Part shown: one piece after another, positions 21,859-33,329 of the stretch
How the letters are laid out: each line of letters starts with the position of its first letter
Position numbering within the stretch: the stretch's first letter is position 1
Assembly: GCF_022682495.2 (NCBI RefSeq)
Contig: NC_071393.1
Location: 103,434,304-103,498,303 of the forward strand
Length of the DNA stretch: 64,000 nucleotides
Reading direction: 5' to 3'
Source: Desmodus rotundus
Lineage: Eukaryota; Chordata; Mammalia; Chiroptera; Phyllostomidae
Position numbers and translations under genes: made by a program
The notes under the pieces: generated by a model
What the model saw: the letters and a program-made list of their open reading frames with translations, nothing else
Databases searched by the model: none
Told to the model about the DNA's origin: nothing

Positions 21859-24800
21859 TAACATGATCTGAAATGGTCTGGTTTATTTATTTTTTTCTGC
21901 AGTTAGTTTACTAGTCTGGAAATCCTTGAAGGCACTAGCCCTTCTATTATGTTCACTTCTATATTTTTAGCCTCCAAAACTGTCCCCGTCACATACAGGC
22001 ATTCTGTTGAATAAGCAAATGTGTGGATGGTGGTCTCCTCACACAACTCTGTGACTGTCATTGTTAATTTATTTGTCCTAGGATCCATCTTTAAACAACA
22101 ACACATGAATTAGACAATAAATCCACAGTTGTTTGAATCAGGCATCAGAAAAATCCTTCTAGCAGCCTTGAACCAATGGACACCATTATTTTAAGGATTT
22201 CTAAAAGTGAAGACCAAACACAATTTAAATGAAAAGATGTATCCTAAAAGATGTACATAAGTCTCAAGAATTAGAATTGGCATTCAAAGTGCATTGTTTA
22301 ATAAACTTCATACAGCTTGCATGGAGAGAGGCACACTGCTCCCTTTTTAAGCTGCCCAATGCTAAGGCTGCTTCAGCCCAAGTGTAAATAGGAAGAAAAA
22401 TATGACATTGTGGTACCAGGAGGAGCAGTGCCACAGAATCCTGAGTTCTAAATTGCTACCTGTTGAGTCAAGGTGGGTTGATGAGAAGTCATGGTGCTGC
22501 CCAACTTTTCATTTACAACAGTGGGGAGAACAGAATTTCATTTCTTAAAGTGAAGCCTGAAAATTACTGAATCTTTCAGAACAATACGTGATCTTAACTG
22601 AACACACGGCTTCTGTGAGTTTCATAAACACGCAATTTCACAACTGAAAGCTTTCACTGACTCCATTCCCTGTTGCTGGAGCCAGTGTCTGAACGGAGGG
22701 ATCCTGGAAACGGCCTGAGGAGCTGGAGCAAGCAGGAACTGCGGGCACTGTGGCGCCACAGTGAACTGCGAAGCACCCTGTCGTGCATCATACCTGCTCA
22801 CCTGGGCACCACCCAGTTTCATGCGATCTGTTTGCTAATGTTGCCAACACTAGCCAAGTGATGTCTATTATGTGGTCCACGATGGTTCCTGGTCACTCTC
22901 TGAGTTACTAAATCTGGTTGCATAATGATTATATTTTGAAATCACAAAGTTTGGGTCTCTGAAGGGATGTTTTGATAAATGGTCAAATTAACTCCCATCA
23001 AGGAAGCAGGGGAGGGAACTGGGTGGGGTCCGACGTGTGACGCTAATGACGGCGGAGATTGAGAACCCCTGCCCTGCAAGGGCACCTGCCCAGGGAGCAG
23101 CGGGGAGGGAGCAAGTTTCTCTAATCGTGTTTTCTTTTTCTAAAGAGGTTCTCAGATTGTTTCAGGCCCTACAGAACCTGAATCCACCTGGCCTCTGCTT
23201 TCTCTCAGAAATTCTTGAAAATGGTTTCATGGGTCATTTCCTACAGGGAAGCGTCAGCAGGTACCAGTAAGGACGTTGGCATCTGCGCAGGGCTTCGCAC
23301 GAGGCCTTCCACAGTGCAGGGCACAGGAAACCATGAGAGTAAGTTAAACGAATAAAATAAAGTGCACAGTTGGTTGTAATGTGTGTGTTGCTAATACTCA
23401 TGTTGGACATCTGGTTTTAGATGTACGGGTTGACCCAAAAATGAAGGAAAAAAAGTGGCATTTTTACACTGAAGACCTCTATAGGGGTTACCTGGAAGTT
23501 TATCTATGAGGACCAGTGACAGGTAACTCAGGGAGAGACCTGTGCTTTTGTTGGATGACTATTTGTAGACAGTAACTAATGAAATAACTTCCTATTTGTT
23601 TTTATTATTTGGCATATACCCATTATATATATATTATTTATTAATGACTAAAATATTAAAAACCCGTGACTTTAAGATTGAGATGTTATTTATTTCTACA
23701 CGAATTCCACTTCAATTAAAACAGATTTGTGCAAACTACTTCTAATGTGCTGCAAATCTCATTGCACAAAGGTGACTAATTGGGGTCCGAAGTGAAAAAT
23801 TTTAAAGGGCAGTAGCTCCTATACCCACAAAAACCCACCTCTTCTGGCCCTCCCGGACTTTGAAATTCAATCTGAGAAAAAACAAGTCCACTGAGAGAAG
23901 GCCTACCTAGTTCATCTCAAGGTAAACAGTCAACCTGAGTGCTCGCAGTTTAGGCCTCCAAGTGATGTGCAGAAAATTCTGGAAATAATCACTTTCTTAG
24001 CGATACTTTGTAGACTTTCTCACCACACAGGACAAGCTGCAGCGTCCAGCGTCCACCAGGCCCTAGCGTATGAGCCCACACCCACTTGTATTCCCTATGA
24101 GTGGCTCACTTTCCTAAGGACTTAACAGTAAAACCTGGCCCTCTAGTTTTAGACCTCGTCATTCGTCTGTTAGATAGGAACTTGGTGAGCATTTCCCATT
24201 TCTTTTCTTTCAGCCCCAAAGGAAGCATGAGCAGGGAGATTCAAAAGCAAGCAGAAAACTGGCATAGCTAATTTAGGCTAATTAGGATGGCGGAAACTGA
24301 GATTCATACTTCAGAGCTTCCCATGCCCTCCCATGTCTCCACCTGATTGCTTTGTCCAGCAGCAAACCCAGGAGGCACTTCCAATTACATCATATCCTCT
24401 TCAAACACCAAACCACTCAAGCTAATTTTATCCTATTAAACAGACTGAAGGATCCAGAAGAAAGGTTCTCTCCCCCTCCCTAAAAGCTTCAATTACCAGG
24501 GTCCCTGATTATCATCGCTTCAATCCTATATGCACTGCTGAATACTTTTTTTTTTGCTTAGTGTTGTCTTCTTGATTCAGATGAAAAGCAAATATTATGA
24601 GCATATCTTTACTGCTCTGGTAAGTGACATTAAGAGTAAAACTAAAAAGAAGCACCCTGGTTGTTAGCATGGTTAATCAAAGTCAAGTCTGAAGTTTCTA
24701 AAGACATCGGAATCACAGTAATCTCAGCACCTCTCTGACTATTAGTATTTAGAGAAAGCTCTGAAGATGTTTTTTCTTTCTTCTCTTTTCCCATTCCTTC

Positions 24801-27104
24801 TCTTCCCCTCCCTTCTTCCCTTTCTTCCTTTTTTTCTTTCTTTTAAAGACTATCAAAAAATTACTAGCAAAAGGGCACTTGTAACTCATGATAATAAATA
24901 TGGAATAAAAAATTTGGCCCCAGAAGAAAGTGTCAGGAGGGTTAGACAGATGAGTAACAGTCATTCATCATTTGGTCTCCTTCCTAGCAGAGTGCACAGC
25001 TATTTTTCATGATGCATATACACAAAGCATAACCGTCACAGAGTATGAACTTTGTTTTCAGAATATGAACTTTTAATTTCCAAACTCAAATCAACTTTCC
25101 ATTCAGTTTTGACCTAAGAAATCTTCGTGTGATTTTTAATATATATATTTTTCTGATTACATCAAGAATTAAACAATGTTCTAATTGTGAATGAAAAGTC
25201 CTTACTTTCAAAATGGAACCTTAATTATTCTCCATTTTTTCTTGGAAGAAGATTTGTAAAAGCTACTTAAAAAATATCTTTGCTGAAGAAGACATGTCAA
25301 GTGAAGATATGAAGGGGGTTATGGTGCCTACAAGACTTGAAAATTACCTTTGAAGTTTAATACATTTACTGTGCATGCACTTTTCCTTTTCTCAAGGACA
25401 AGGAGTAGATTTGACAAACCTTAAAAGTACAAGTGTAGCAAAGAAAAAATTTCCGACCTTCAATATCATCCAGGAAAAAAAAAATCATCCAGCGTGGAGG
25501 ATCTTTTGGCAATGAAAGAAAGTGATTTTTCATTTCTCCTAGAAACTGGTTGTCACTTAAAAAAAAAAATTCTAAGACTTTTTATGGGTCTCGAAGTATT
25601 TGTCAGTTTTAATTTCAGAAAATCTCATTTATATTCTTTGTAGTTAGTCCAAACGATTGAAATTAAAATGAAATGTTTGGGGTTTTTTTTACAATCTTTT
25701 TGGCAGAAAATGTACCCACTGGCTCTCCCCAGTCACCAGTTTCACAGGTGTCCAAAAGCCATTGTCTTGGGACAATTATCCCTCTCCCCCCACCCCCAAA
25801 AGAAACAGCCACTAAACAATCCACCCAAACTCTGTTTGGGCCAATTTTCTTAATGTTTCAGCAAGACTTAATCTGTTGGCATAAGTGTTTAGTCCCATTA
25901 ACTGCAAAAGTCACAGAGTCCACAACTCACTTTGCTGACAGTAAACAAGGAATTTGAGGAATGGCTTTTAAACAATGACTAAGCCTCAAGCCATTTTGTC
26001 TTCAGATGATGAGAAACTTGTCCATGCCAGAGCGGCCTCAGTTCTGCAGCCCGGCCTCTAAAACAAACGCCCCTCCCTCCCACTGCCTTGTCATATGCTT
26101 GTTAGATTTGCTGTGCTAACTTTACTCTCCTCTGATAGGCCACGGAGGACCCACATGATCATGAAGATGAGCCACTCATTATTATTTTTTAGAAGTGCAA
26201 GCTTTGGTAAAAACTGGAAAATGGGTGGGTTTGCTCCCACTGACTTTTTCTCCAGAGAAGCGAAATCACTCTCCTATGGGACTTGTGCTTTGGGCAAGAG
26301 CAGGGATTTCCTGACCCCTCGTAGTCTATTGTGCCCAGGGAGCAGAGAACACAGTAAAATGTGTATGAACGGACCTCCTCACTGACAGAAATGGTCCCAC
26401 AAGGGCAGTCAAAGCATAATATTCACCAGAAGCGGTTAATTCTCTTTCAGTATCAAAGTTCATTTTGAAGCTCTCTTGGTGTTTTAATCAGCGGTTATGT
26501 CATCTCTTGTTATCTCCCCAGCTAGTGTTTCTATATTTGTTACTTAGGCTACAAGAAACAGCCAAGAACTTGGCTTCTTTTTACAACTCCTCATCCTTTT
26601 GCTCTCTCCCCATCAACCCAGTGCCCACCCACGACTTCCAAACAATAACAAAGAAGAGTGTTCTTTGCCTCAGGATCTTCATTTGATTCTAGGATTAAAG
26701 CAGTTCCCCCAGGGATCCAGGCTCCACTCTGGGGGCATTTTCACCTAGTGATCTTTTTTCATGTGAGCTCAAATCTCCTACTTGGCCAACAATAAACATC
26801 AGTTCTTTCCCTGAACCTACCACTTCCCCCTGAACTATCACATGCGATGTTCAGAGTCTCTCCTGCGTGTTGCCCAGGATTGCTGAATAGAATGGGGTTG
26901 CATTAGGTGTGTGGTATTCTGGCAGGCCGAGGTTGGACTGGTAAACAAAGAGGGTAAGGAAAAAGGCTGTAAGGGAGAAGTTAACACAGCCAGCAGGAAA
27001 TTTTGAAACTCTTTTCTCAATCTTTATCAAATTAAAAAGCATACAAATTAAGAGACAGAAAGAGAGCAAGAAAGATGAAGGAATGATGTAGTTCTTAAAC
27101 CTTC
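21859..27104. other. 5.2 kb without a recognisable repeat or gene
   Basis: Apart from short homopolymers and a pyrimidine-rich tract (24768-24845) I recognise no transposon here, in contrast to the repeat-rich surroundings. There is no supported exon. It may be single-copy DNA or old repeats beyond recognition by eye. Confidence 0.4.
24768..24845 (+). repeat. Polypyrimidine tract
   Basis: Nearly continuous C/T sequence of TTTC, TTCC and CCCTT units. Frames across it on either strand are low complexity (Phe/Leu/Ser or Lys/Glu runs) and are not genes. Confidence 0.85.
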
Positions 27105-27500
27105 ACCCTCAACAATGTTTAGCAAGTGCCTCCTGTACGTCAGACATTGTGTATCGTATGCACCGGGGGAAGAGCACATGGGTATGGCAAGTTGCATTTA
27201 TCCAGAGTCCGGGAGAGGAAGTGGACCAGAAAATCAATCAACCCTACCCAGAGTGTTAAGGTGCTTTGGGAACCCAGAAGGAAAACCCAGAGGAGAGGCA
27301 CCTAAGTCATCTGGGAGTGGCGTGGGCTGGGGATTAGGGATGAAGGCTGCTCAAAGGAGAGGGTGCTTTAGATGGGCATTGGAGAGCAAATGTCAACTAC
27401 TAAGCAAATGGGGGCTTTAGGGATGCAAGATGAAGAAAGGGGCATCCAGGGTAACAAAAAAAATGCAAATGCCCAGAGATATAGTGTATTTGGAAACTGT
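27105..27500 (-). mobile_element. LINE-2 fragment
   Basis: AGCAAGTGCCTCCTGTACGTC resembles the reverse complement of the LINE-2 tail, and the order of later blocks (GGGGCATCCAGGGTAAC, AAATGCAAATGCCCAGAGAT) follows the upstream part of LINE-2. Diverged, with internal gaps. Confidence 0.5.
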
Positions 27501-27779
27501 ACACCTTTTGGTATGGCTCGGGACTAGAGGGCACAAGACTAAGCAGAATCCTAACTCTTAATTTATAGGAGCCTGTAAATTCTGAAATATGGCTAGAGCT
27601 TATTTCCATATTTCATTAATTTTAATTTGGGGGACATAGTTGACATTCTAAGGTCTGTGGTTTTCCCCAGGTAACACTATTGTGTCCAAAAGTCTTGTGG
27701 ATGTCAACCATGAGTCTTGTGGCTAGAACCTTAAGTTATCTTCATAGTTGTCTTTGGTCCCTCTAGAGTCCCCCATTTC

Positions 27780-28840
27780 TGAGACTAGGTTGCTCCTTCT
27801 CAGAAGCCACCCATTAAATATTGCTGTCCATGACTTTATCCACTCTCCCTGGGCAATTTAACCATGTCCAAAGCTCCAACCAGCACTATAAACCAGTGAC
27901 TTCCAAATCTACACCTCAACCCAGATCTCCTGAGCCCCCAACCCTTATTCCGTTTCTCACCTCAGCCGGAGCATGTTCAGGACTGGACTCTTTCCTGTGC
28001 AAAACGACTTCCCCTGTCCCAGTCACTATCTTGTGGCAACACCACCATTCACATAAACTTGGACACCTTGGGATAACCTTGGACTTTCCATTCTCCGTTC
28101 TTTCACTCATGCATTTAAATCCAAAGTCTCGCCCATTTTATCTCTGAGTAGCTTTTTCACCTTTCTCCTCTCTCCATCTTGACTTACCACCTCACTAGAA
28201 CGATGCAGTTTAATTCAGTTCATCAACTGTTTACTGAACAGCTACTGTTGACAGTCAGGGCCCCTTGAGGAACGAGACTAGGTGATAGATTACCGTAACT
28301 GCTGACCTCCCTGCCTCCATCCTCTCCCCCTTCTGTCACATTATTGCCTGCTCAAGAATTTTCATAACATATAGGGAGCTTCAAGGTTGGCTGCTGACAT
28401 TCCATTCAGTACCACCTCTCCACACACTCTATTCCACAGCCATTCTGAGGGGACTACTATGGATGTATGTATGCATTTCACGACCGCACTATACTCTGGC
28501 AAGTCTTCACGACATGTTTTTTCTCTATCAGGAATATCCTAGTAGACTCACAAAGCTTTCTTCAGCCTTCAAGCCTCAGCAAAAAAAACTTACTTTTTTT
28601 TCTTGACCCTCCCCACCACTACTCCCAGAGTCTTCCATGCTCCCTTCATATCTTGTAAAAAATCTCCTTTGAGCAATTCTGATATTATGTTGTAAATAGC
28701 TTCTTAAAGGCTACAGCAATCCCCTCACTGAACTTTAGCTCTGTGAGGGTGGGGTCTATGAGCGTCTCTTCATCTCTGTGCAGAGGCTGGAACAGAATGG
28801 GCACCCAGTGCATTGTTCAGGCTCTTCTGCAATGAGATCC
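27780..28840 (+). mobile_element. LINE-2 ORF2 3' half to 3' end
   Basis: Plus-strand LINE-2 order is clear: ACTTCCAAATCTACACCTCA, CTTGGGATAACCTTGGACTT, TGACCTCCCTGCCTCCATCC, the TTCAAGCCTCAGC block, and the tail GAACTTTAGCTCTGTGAGGG followed by GGCTGGAACAGAATGGGCAC. Roughly 28195-28290 interrupts the order and may be another insertion. All frames are broken. Confidence 0.7.
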
Positions 28841-28959
28841 TATTAAGCAAGTGCCTCGGGGCTTAATGAGGAACACTGGTTCCTGGGCAGAGGACTTGTG
28901 AGTGACTCAAGCGGTCCAGCCCCTAGCTGTAGGCATAGTGGAACCTAAGCCCCATGTGT

Positions 28960-29640
28960 TCCCTGGCCACATGTACCACATTCCCCTTCCAGGGACATCA
29001 GGGAAGGAAGGCTAGTGGAGCACCGCTCACAGGGCACTGCCTCCATTGTCTCTCTCAGCCAGCCCTCCAAGGGACATGGTGCATTTCTCCAAGGTCCTTC
29101 AACATGTGTCCCCTTATGCTCAATCACTTCTGTTCCTCAAACATGTCTCAGGATTTCTCATGTCTGCACCCTTGCTTGTGTAACCTTTGCCTGGACTGCC
29201 TGGCTCTTGATTCTGCTTCTGAGTTATTGTGCAATCATTCCTTAGGTCTTTGCATGCCATTTTGTTCATGAAGTTTTCTCTATCTTTCAAAATGGAATTA
29301 TCCCTACTCCTAAGAGCTTTTTGTTCCTACATAGTGGCACGTTATTATTTGTACCTTTCCTCCAGCTGGTGAGACTAACTCATAGCTGTTTTCACCCTCA
29401 GGATCTGGCATCTTACACAAGGTTGGGGATCCTTCATTTCAAGTCTCAGCTTAGGGATTCTTTCCTCCAGGGAGCCCTCCTTAGCCTGGGTCCTGCGCCC
29501 CTTGTATGTTCACCTTTAGCACCCTGTGTCATTCATTGGTCTGTCTGCTTTGATTGTCAGTGTCCATTTCTCTTGTCCACAGTGGTATTTTCAGTATCCA
29601 GCAAGGACTGACCTCAATAAATATTCATTGGACAAATTGG
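28960..29640 (+). mobile_element. LINE-2 3' end, second copy
   Basis: Includes GTAACCTTTGCCTGGACTGC, CAAGTCTCAGCTTAGGGATTC, CTCCAGGGAGCCCTCCTTAG and the terminal ACCTCAATAAATATTCATTGG, the expected order of the LINE-2 3' end on the plus strand. Confidence 0.7.
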
Positions 29641-30574
29641 CAAATGTGGGTTGTTAAATAAGGAGAACTCAAGGGGAAGGAATTATCCTAGAGCCTGAGA
29701 ATGGCAGCCTTTTAATATATTTGATTGAGTGGCTCTGTGCCTTTATTTCACTCTCCTGAGGTATGTTGCAAAATCGAGGTACTACCATTTTGCAACAATG
29801 GTAGCAAAGGAAAGAGATGTTCCAGAGCTGGCCAGAGATATCAAGGAGTACTGGCTAAGGATTGATACTGGATGTGGAGGTGGTGGGAGGGAGTTGGTGG
29901 GGATGGTAGAGGTGGAACCATGGTGAGCCTCAAATCATCCCCAGCCTACCTTCCTTCACTGATTGGTAAGGTGTGCCCCCTCCCCTCCTGATGCCCCACA
30001 TATGTCCCTTCCCTAACTTCAGGCAATTCAGGCAATGGGTGATGGGATAGGATGGGCTGAGAGAGGTCCTGACCCTGTGGCCTTAGAGCATGCCCTGCTC
30101 TTCCTGGACTCCACTATACGCGCTCCTTGGCTGAGGAGCTTCGAGAAGGCTGGGTGGTTTCTCTGGGCTGGGGATAGGGGCAGAGGGGTGGTCCGTCTTC
30201 CTTTGGAAAGGGAGTCACTCCAGCAGGAAGTCTTTTTTTTCTTTTCAATTTTAAAGTTATTTAAATTTTGTAGTCACTCTACCTTGTTTATCATTCTTCA
30301 AATAGTAAGATTCCTTTTTCCCAGCTTAGCCATAAACCTCCGAACTTCACAATGCACAATTTTCACCCCAAATGGAAAAAAAAAATAGGCCATACTCAAG
30401 ACTGAAAATGAAAATTCATCACAAAGCCTTCCCAAGGGCTCTATTATTAGTCACCATCATTTGGTTGGATATTATCAAGGCAAAAGAAAAAATTAAGGTA
30501 AAGATTGTGAACAGCGTTCCTCGCTCTTCCTCCCTCGCTTGTAAATGAATGCTTTCAGCCTCCGCCGTCCATCT
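29641..30574. other. Unassigned sequence with a small hairpin
   Basis: A perfect inverted repeat CTACCATT (29782-29789) / AATGGTAG (29797-29804) with a 7-nt loop. Otherwise no repeat or exon recognised. Confidence 0.45.
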
Positions 30575-30790
30575 TCATTAACACTGCGAGCGCTTGGTGC
30601 GGGCCGCGCCGCTGCGCCCCGACATTGTGCGAACGCACGCCGTGCTCTGGCAGGGAAATTTAATACAAACAGCACACCAGGGCTCAGATTTTTTTATTTA
30701 TTTTCTAAACAGTAATTTCTGTAAGGAATTATTCCATGATTTGTGCATAATTTCATGCAAATGGTTATTTAAATATAAATAGAGAAATGT
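30575..30790. promoter_or_regulatory. Candidate regulatory element: CpG cluster next to octamer-bearing AT-rich DNA
   Basis: Twelve CpG dinucleotides fall within about 62 bp at 30583-30645, unusual in a CpG-depleted AT-rich setting. About 110 bp on, an AT-rich segment holds TGCATAAT and a perfect POU octamer ATGCAAAT (30755-30762), then TTATTTAAATA. No transposon is recognisable across it. The pairing resembles conserved developmental enhancers or a small unmethylated island, but no exon or TATA-like start site is evident. Regulatory function is inference. Confidence 0.35.
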
Positions 30791-30994
30791 GTCGAATTAT
30801 GCTGTGTCTGCCTCTACTTGGGCTGGCATTCCCACATTTTTACATGGTGCCATAAATAAAAAATTTTTTAAAAAATCCCTAAGCCATACACTAGTCAGAA
30901 GATAATTGTGCCTGTTCATTAATTGTCGTTTGAGTGACCTCCATGGAACTTTCTTAATTATTTTCCAATTTCTTTAAAAAGAAACTTAAGTAAG

Positions 30995-31166
30995 GGGAGT
31001 GGGGGAGATAGAAGAGAGGAGAGGGGGATAGAAATGGTGAAGGAAGGAGACTTGACTTGGGTGGTGAACACACAACACAATATACAGATGATGTATTATA
31101 TAGAATTGTACACCTGAAACCCGTGTAATTTTATTAACCAATGTCACCCTAATAAACTCAATAAAA
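30995..31166 (+). mobile_element. LINE-1 3'UTR tail
   Basis: Shares with 62262-62465 the order: G-rich segment, GGTGGTGAACACACAACACA, ATATACAGATGATGTATTAT, GTACACCTGAAACC, ATTAACCAATGTCACC, AATAAA and an A-rich end. This matches a LINE-1 3' terminus, plus orientation, severely 5' truncated. Confidence 0.7.
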
Positions 31167-31585
31167 CAGCACATTCACAGTGTTGTAAAACCATCACCAC
31201 TATCTGTTTCAAAACTGTTTAATCACCCTGAGCAGAACTCTGTAATCATTAACCAAAAGCTCCCTCTGCTCCCAGCCCCTGGTAACCTCTGATCTCCTTT
31301 CCGGTCTTTAAGGGTTTGCCTATTTCATATGTTTCATATAGGTGGAATCACACAATGCATGCCCTATCGTTACTGGCTTATTTCACTAGGCAATAGTGTC
31401 GCATGACTTATTCATGTTGTAGCACGTACCTGAGCTTCCTTCCTTTTTATAGCTAAGTAGTATTTCATTGTATGTGCACACCAAATGTTGTGTATCCATT
31501 TGTCTGCTGAGGGACACTGGGATGTTTCTATCCTTTAACTATCATGAATAGCACTGCAATAAATGTTGATGCAAAAGTAAAAAAA
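31167..31585 (-). mobile_element. Old LINE-1 3'UTR fragment
   Basis: Reverse-complement old LINE-1: CACATTCACAGTGTTG, ACCATCACCACTATCTG, CCCCTGGTAACCTCTGATC, ATTTCATTGTATGTGCACAC and CTGCAATAAATGTTGATGC. Diverged. Confidence 0.8.
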
Positions 31586-32379
31586 AACTTAAATGGGTCC
31601 TTTTTGTGAAATGTGTTTACAATGTAATGTAAAACCTCTCTGCTTTCCTAATTAAGACTACATTCTCTCCACAGTAAAAACAGACCTGCTTCTTTGGTGA
31701 CCAAACATTAGCGGTTCTCCCTGCAAATGTTAGCTTTTGTCAGTCAACTAACACGGATGTGGCTGGGATATGAAGCCACGTACACACGGATGCAAAGCTG
31801 ATCTAAACATTTTATAATTCAGGTGTATCTTTTGCAAAAAAAATGCCACACAGTCATTTGTCTTGACAAGCTTTGTAATAATTAAAATAGACAGCATGAG
31901 GGAAAAATGTACAGTTCAATTAACCTTCTTTGTTTGAACAAGATCTAATTTAGTTAAAGGTTTCGTGAATGCCGGTCCAAAACACTGCTTAAATAAATAT
32001 GCTACAACACCCATTAATTTAAAAAATATGACTGAAAAATAGTGATGAGAACTTACAAAATGGAAAAAGAAACATGTGGCTTTTCTGCAAAACTCTGTTT
32101 TGTCATACTGTGTTCCGTGGCTTCACCTATTCCAGCGGAAGGGTTAGGAAGGTTTTTCCAGACCAAATGTACTTCTAGGAGTGTGACTGGGAACCTCACT
32201 TAGAATAAAGGTAGTACCTTCCTATCCCTAAAAGACATCTTGTGGCAAGACGTAAGAAGAGAAAAAAAGGAAGACATGTGCATTTGCGTGTTGGTATATG
32301 TGCGCATGTGTAAGATTAGTCGGGCCTCCCGAAGCCACTGCTTGTGAGCTGCTGACACTCAGCTCTTCATCTCTGGCCT
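31586..32379. other. Unassigned, repeat-free sequence
   Basis: No transposon recognised. AT-rich, with TAAT-type homeodomain core sites (CTAATTAAG at 31648-31656, TTAATT repeats near 32010), which are common by chance in such composition. Confidence 0.4.
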
Positions 32380-32740
32380 AGATCTTCTCTTGTCTTTGGT
32401 TTCCAGACTTCCGAATGGCAACAGGGCATCTCCACTTAGACATCTACTTTCCAACTGAAAGCAAGAATGCTAATATTCAGAAATTTATTTTCTGTCTTTG
32501 ATTCCCTTCCCAATCTCACCATTGCCTTATAATTATATTTGAAGCCTTTTTCCTCTACTGTTCATATCAACTGTGTTAGCAATTCAATCTTATAGACACT
32601 TGCCTTCACAGCTTTAAGACGTTTTAGCCACTTTTGTGCTTACCAGCAGGAGCCGGCATCACCTTCACACATACCTTTTTGCCCACTTTGCTGTTGCCCA
32701 AACAATCCTGGAGTAGCTTCACTTTGAATACTGGGAAGGG
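32380..32740 (+). mobile_element. Possible LINE-2 ORF2 fragment
   Basis: Segments such as CATCTCCACTTAGACATCTAC and CCTTCCCAATCTCACCATTG follow LINE-2 order on the plus strand but are heavily diverged. Confidence 0.45.
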
Positions 32741-32744
32741 TCCT

Positions 32745-32885
32745 GGTTTGGACTAAGAGAATTGGGAGTTCTTATTCTGATTTTAACTCTGACGGTGGAA
32801 GTCATTTCACCTGTCTGGGCCTCAGTTTCCTTATTTGTAAAATAAAAGGGTTACACAAAATAAACTACTGACTCCTTTCCAGCTC
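32745..32885 (+). mobile_element. MIR SINE
   Basis: GTCATTTCACCTGTCTGGGC followed by CTCAGTTTCCTTATTTGTAA is the MIR core on the plus strand. Confidence 0.85.
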
Positions 32886-33089
32886 TCACACCCTGTGCAT
32901 GTAGAGTCTGGATTAAAACTCTTGACAAGGAGTTTAGGGTCTTATGACAATTGCTGTCTATTGCTGGTCCTATTGACTCCGTCTATACCTTCCTCTATTT
33001 CCTTGGGCACATCCCGCTGTGATACCCCAGGAAGCCTAGATCTAATTTAATATTTTCAGTTCTGTTGAATGTGTGAAAAGTCCAGTCTA

Positions 33090-33325
33090 GGGTGGTTAAA
33101 ACAAACTTGAGTCTGATGAACTTGGTTTGGCTGCAGCTTCACCACATACCAGCTGCATGACCTTGAGCATATACTTGACCTCCTTGAATCACAGTGTCCG
33201 AGTCTATAGAAATGGTATAATAATAGTAGCATTCCATCGGGTTCTGAGGGCTTGATGAGATGGCCATTGTGAAGCCTTTACAATAATGCCTAGCCCTTGG
33301 TCAGAGCTCCGAAAATACTACCTAT
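33090..33325 (+). mobile_element. MIR SINE
   Basis: Nearly complete MIR order: ACCACATACCAGCTGCATGA, CCTTGAGCATATACTTGACC, a GTATAATAATAGTAGC spacer, TTGATGAGATGGCC and ACAATAATGCCTAGCCC. Confidence 0.85.
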
Positions 33326-33329
33326 AGAA

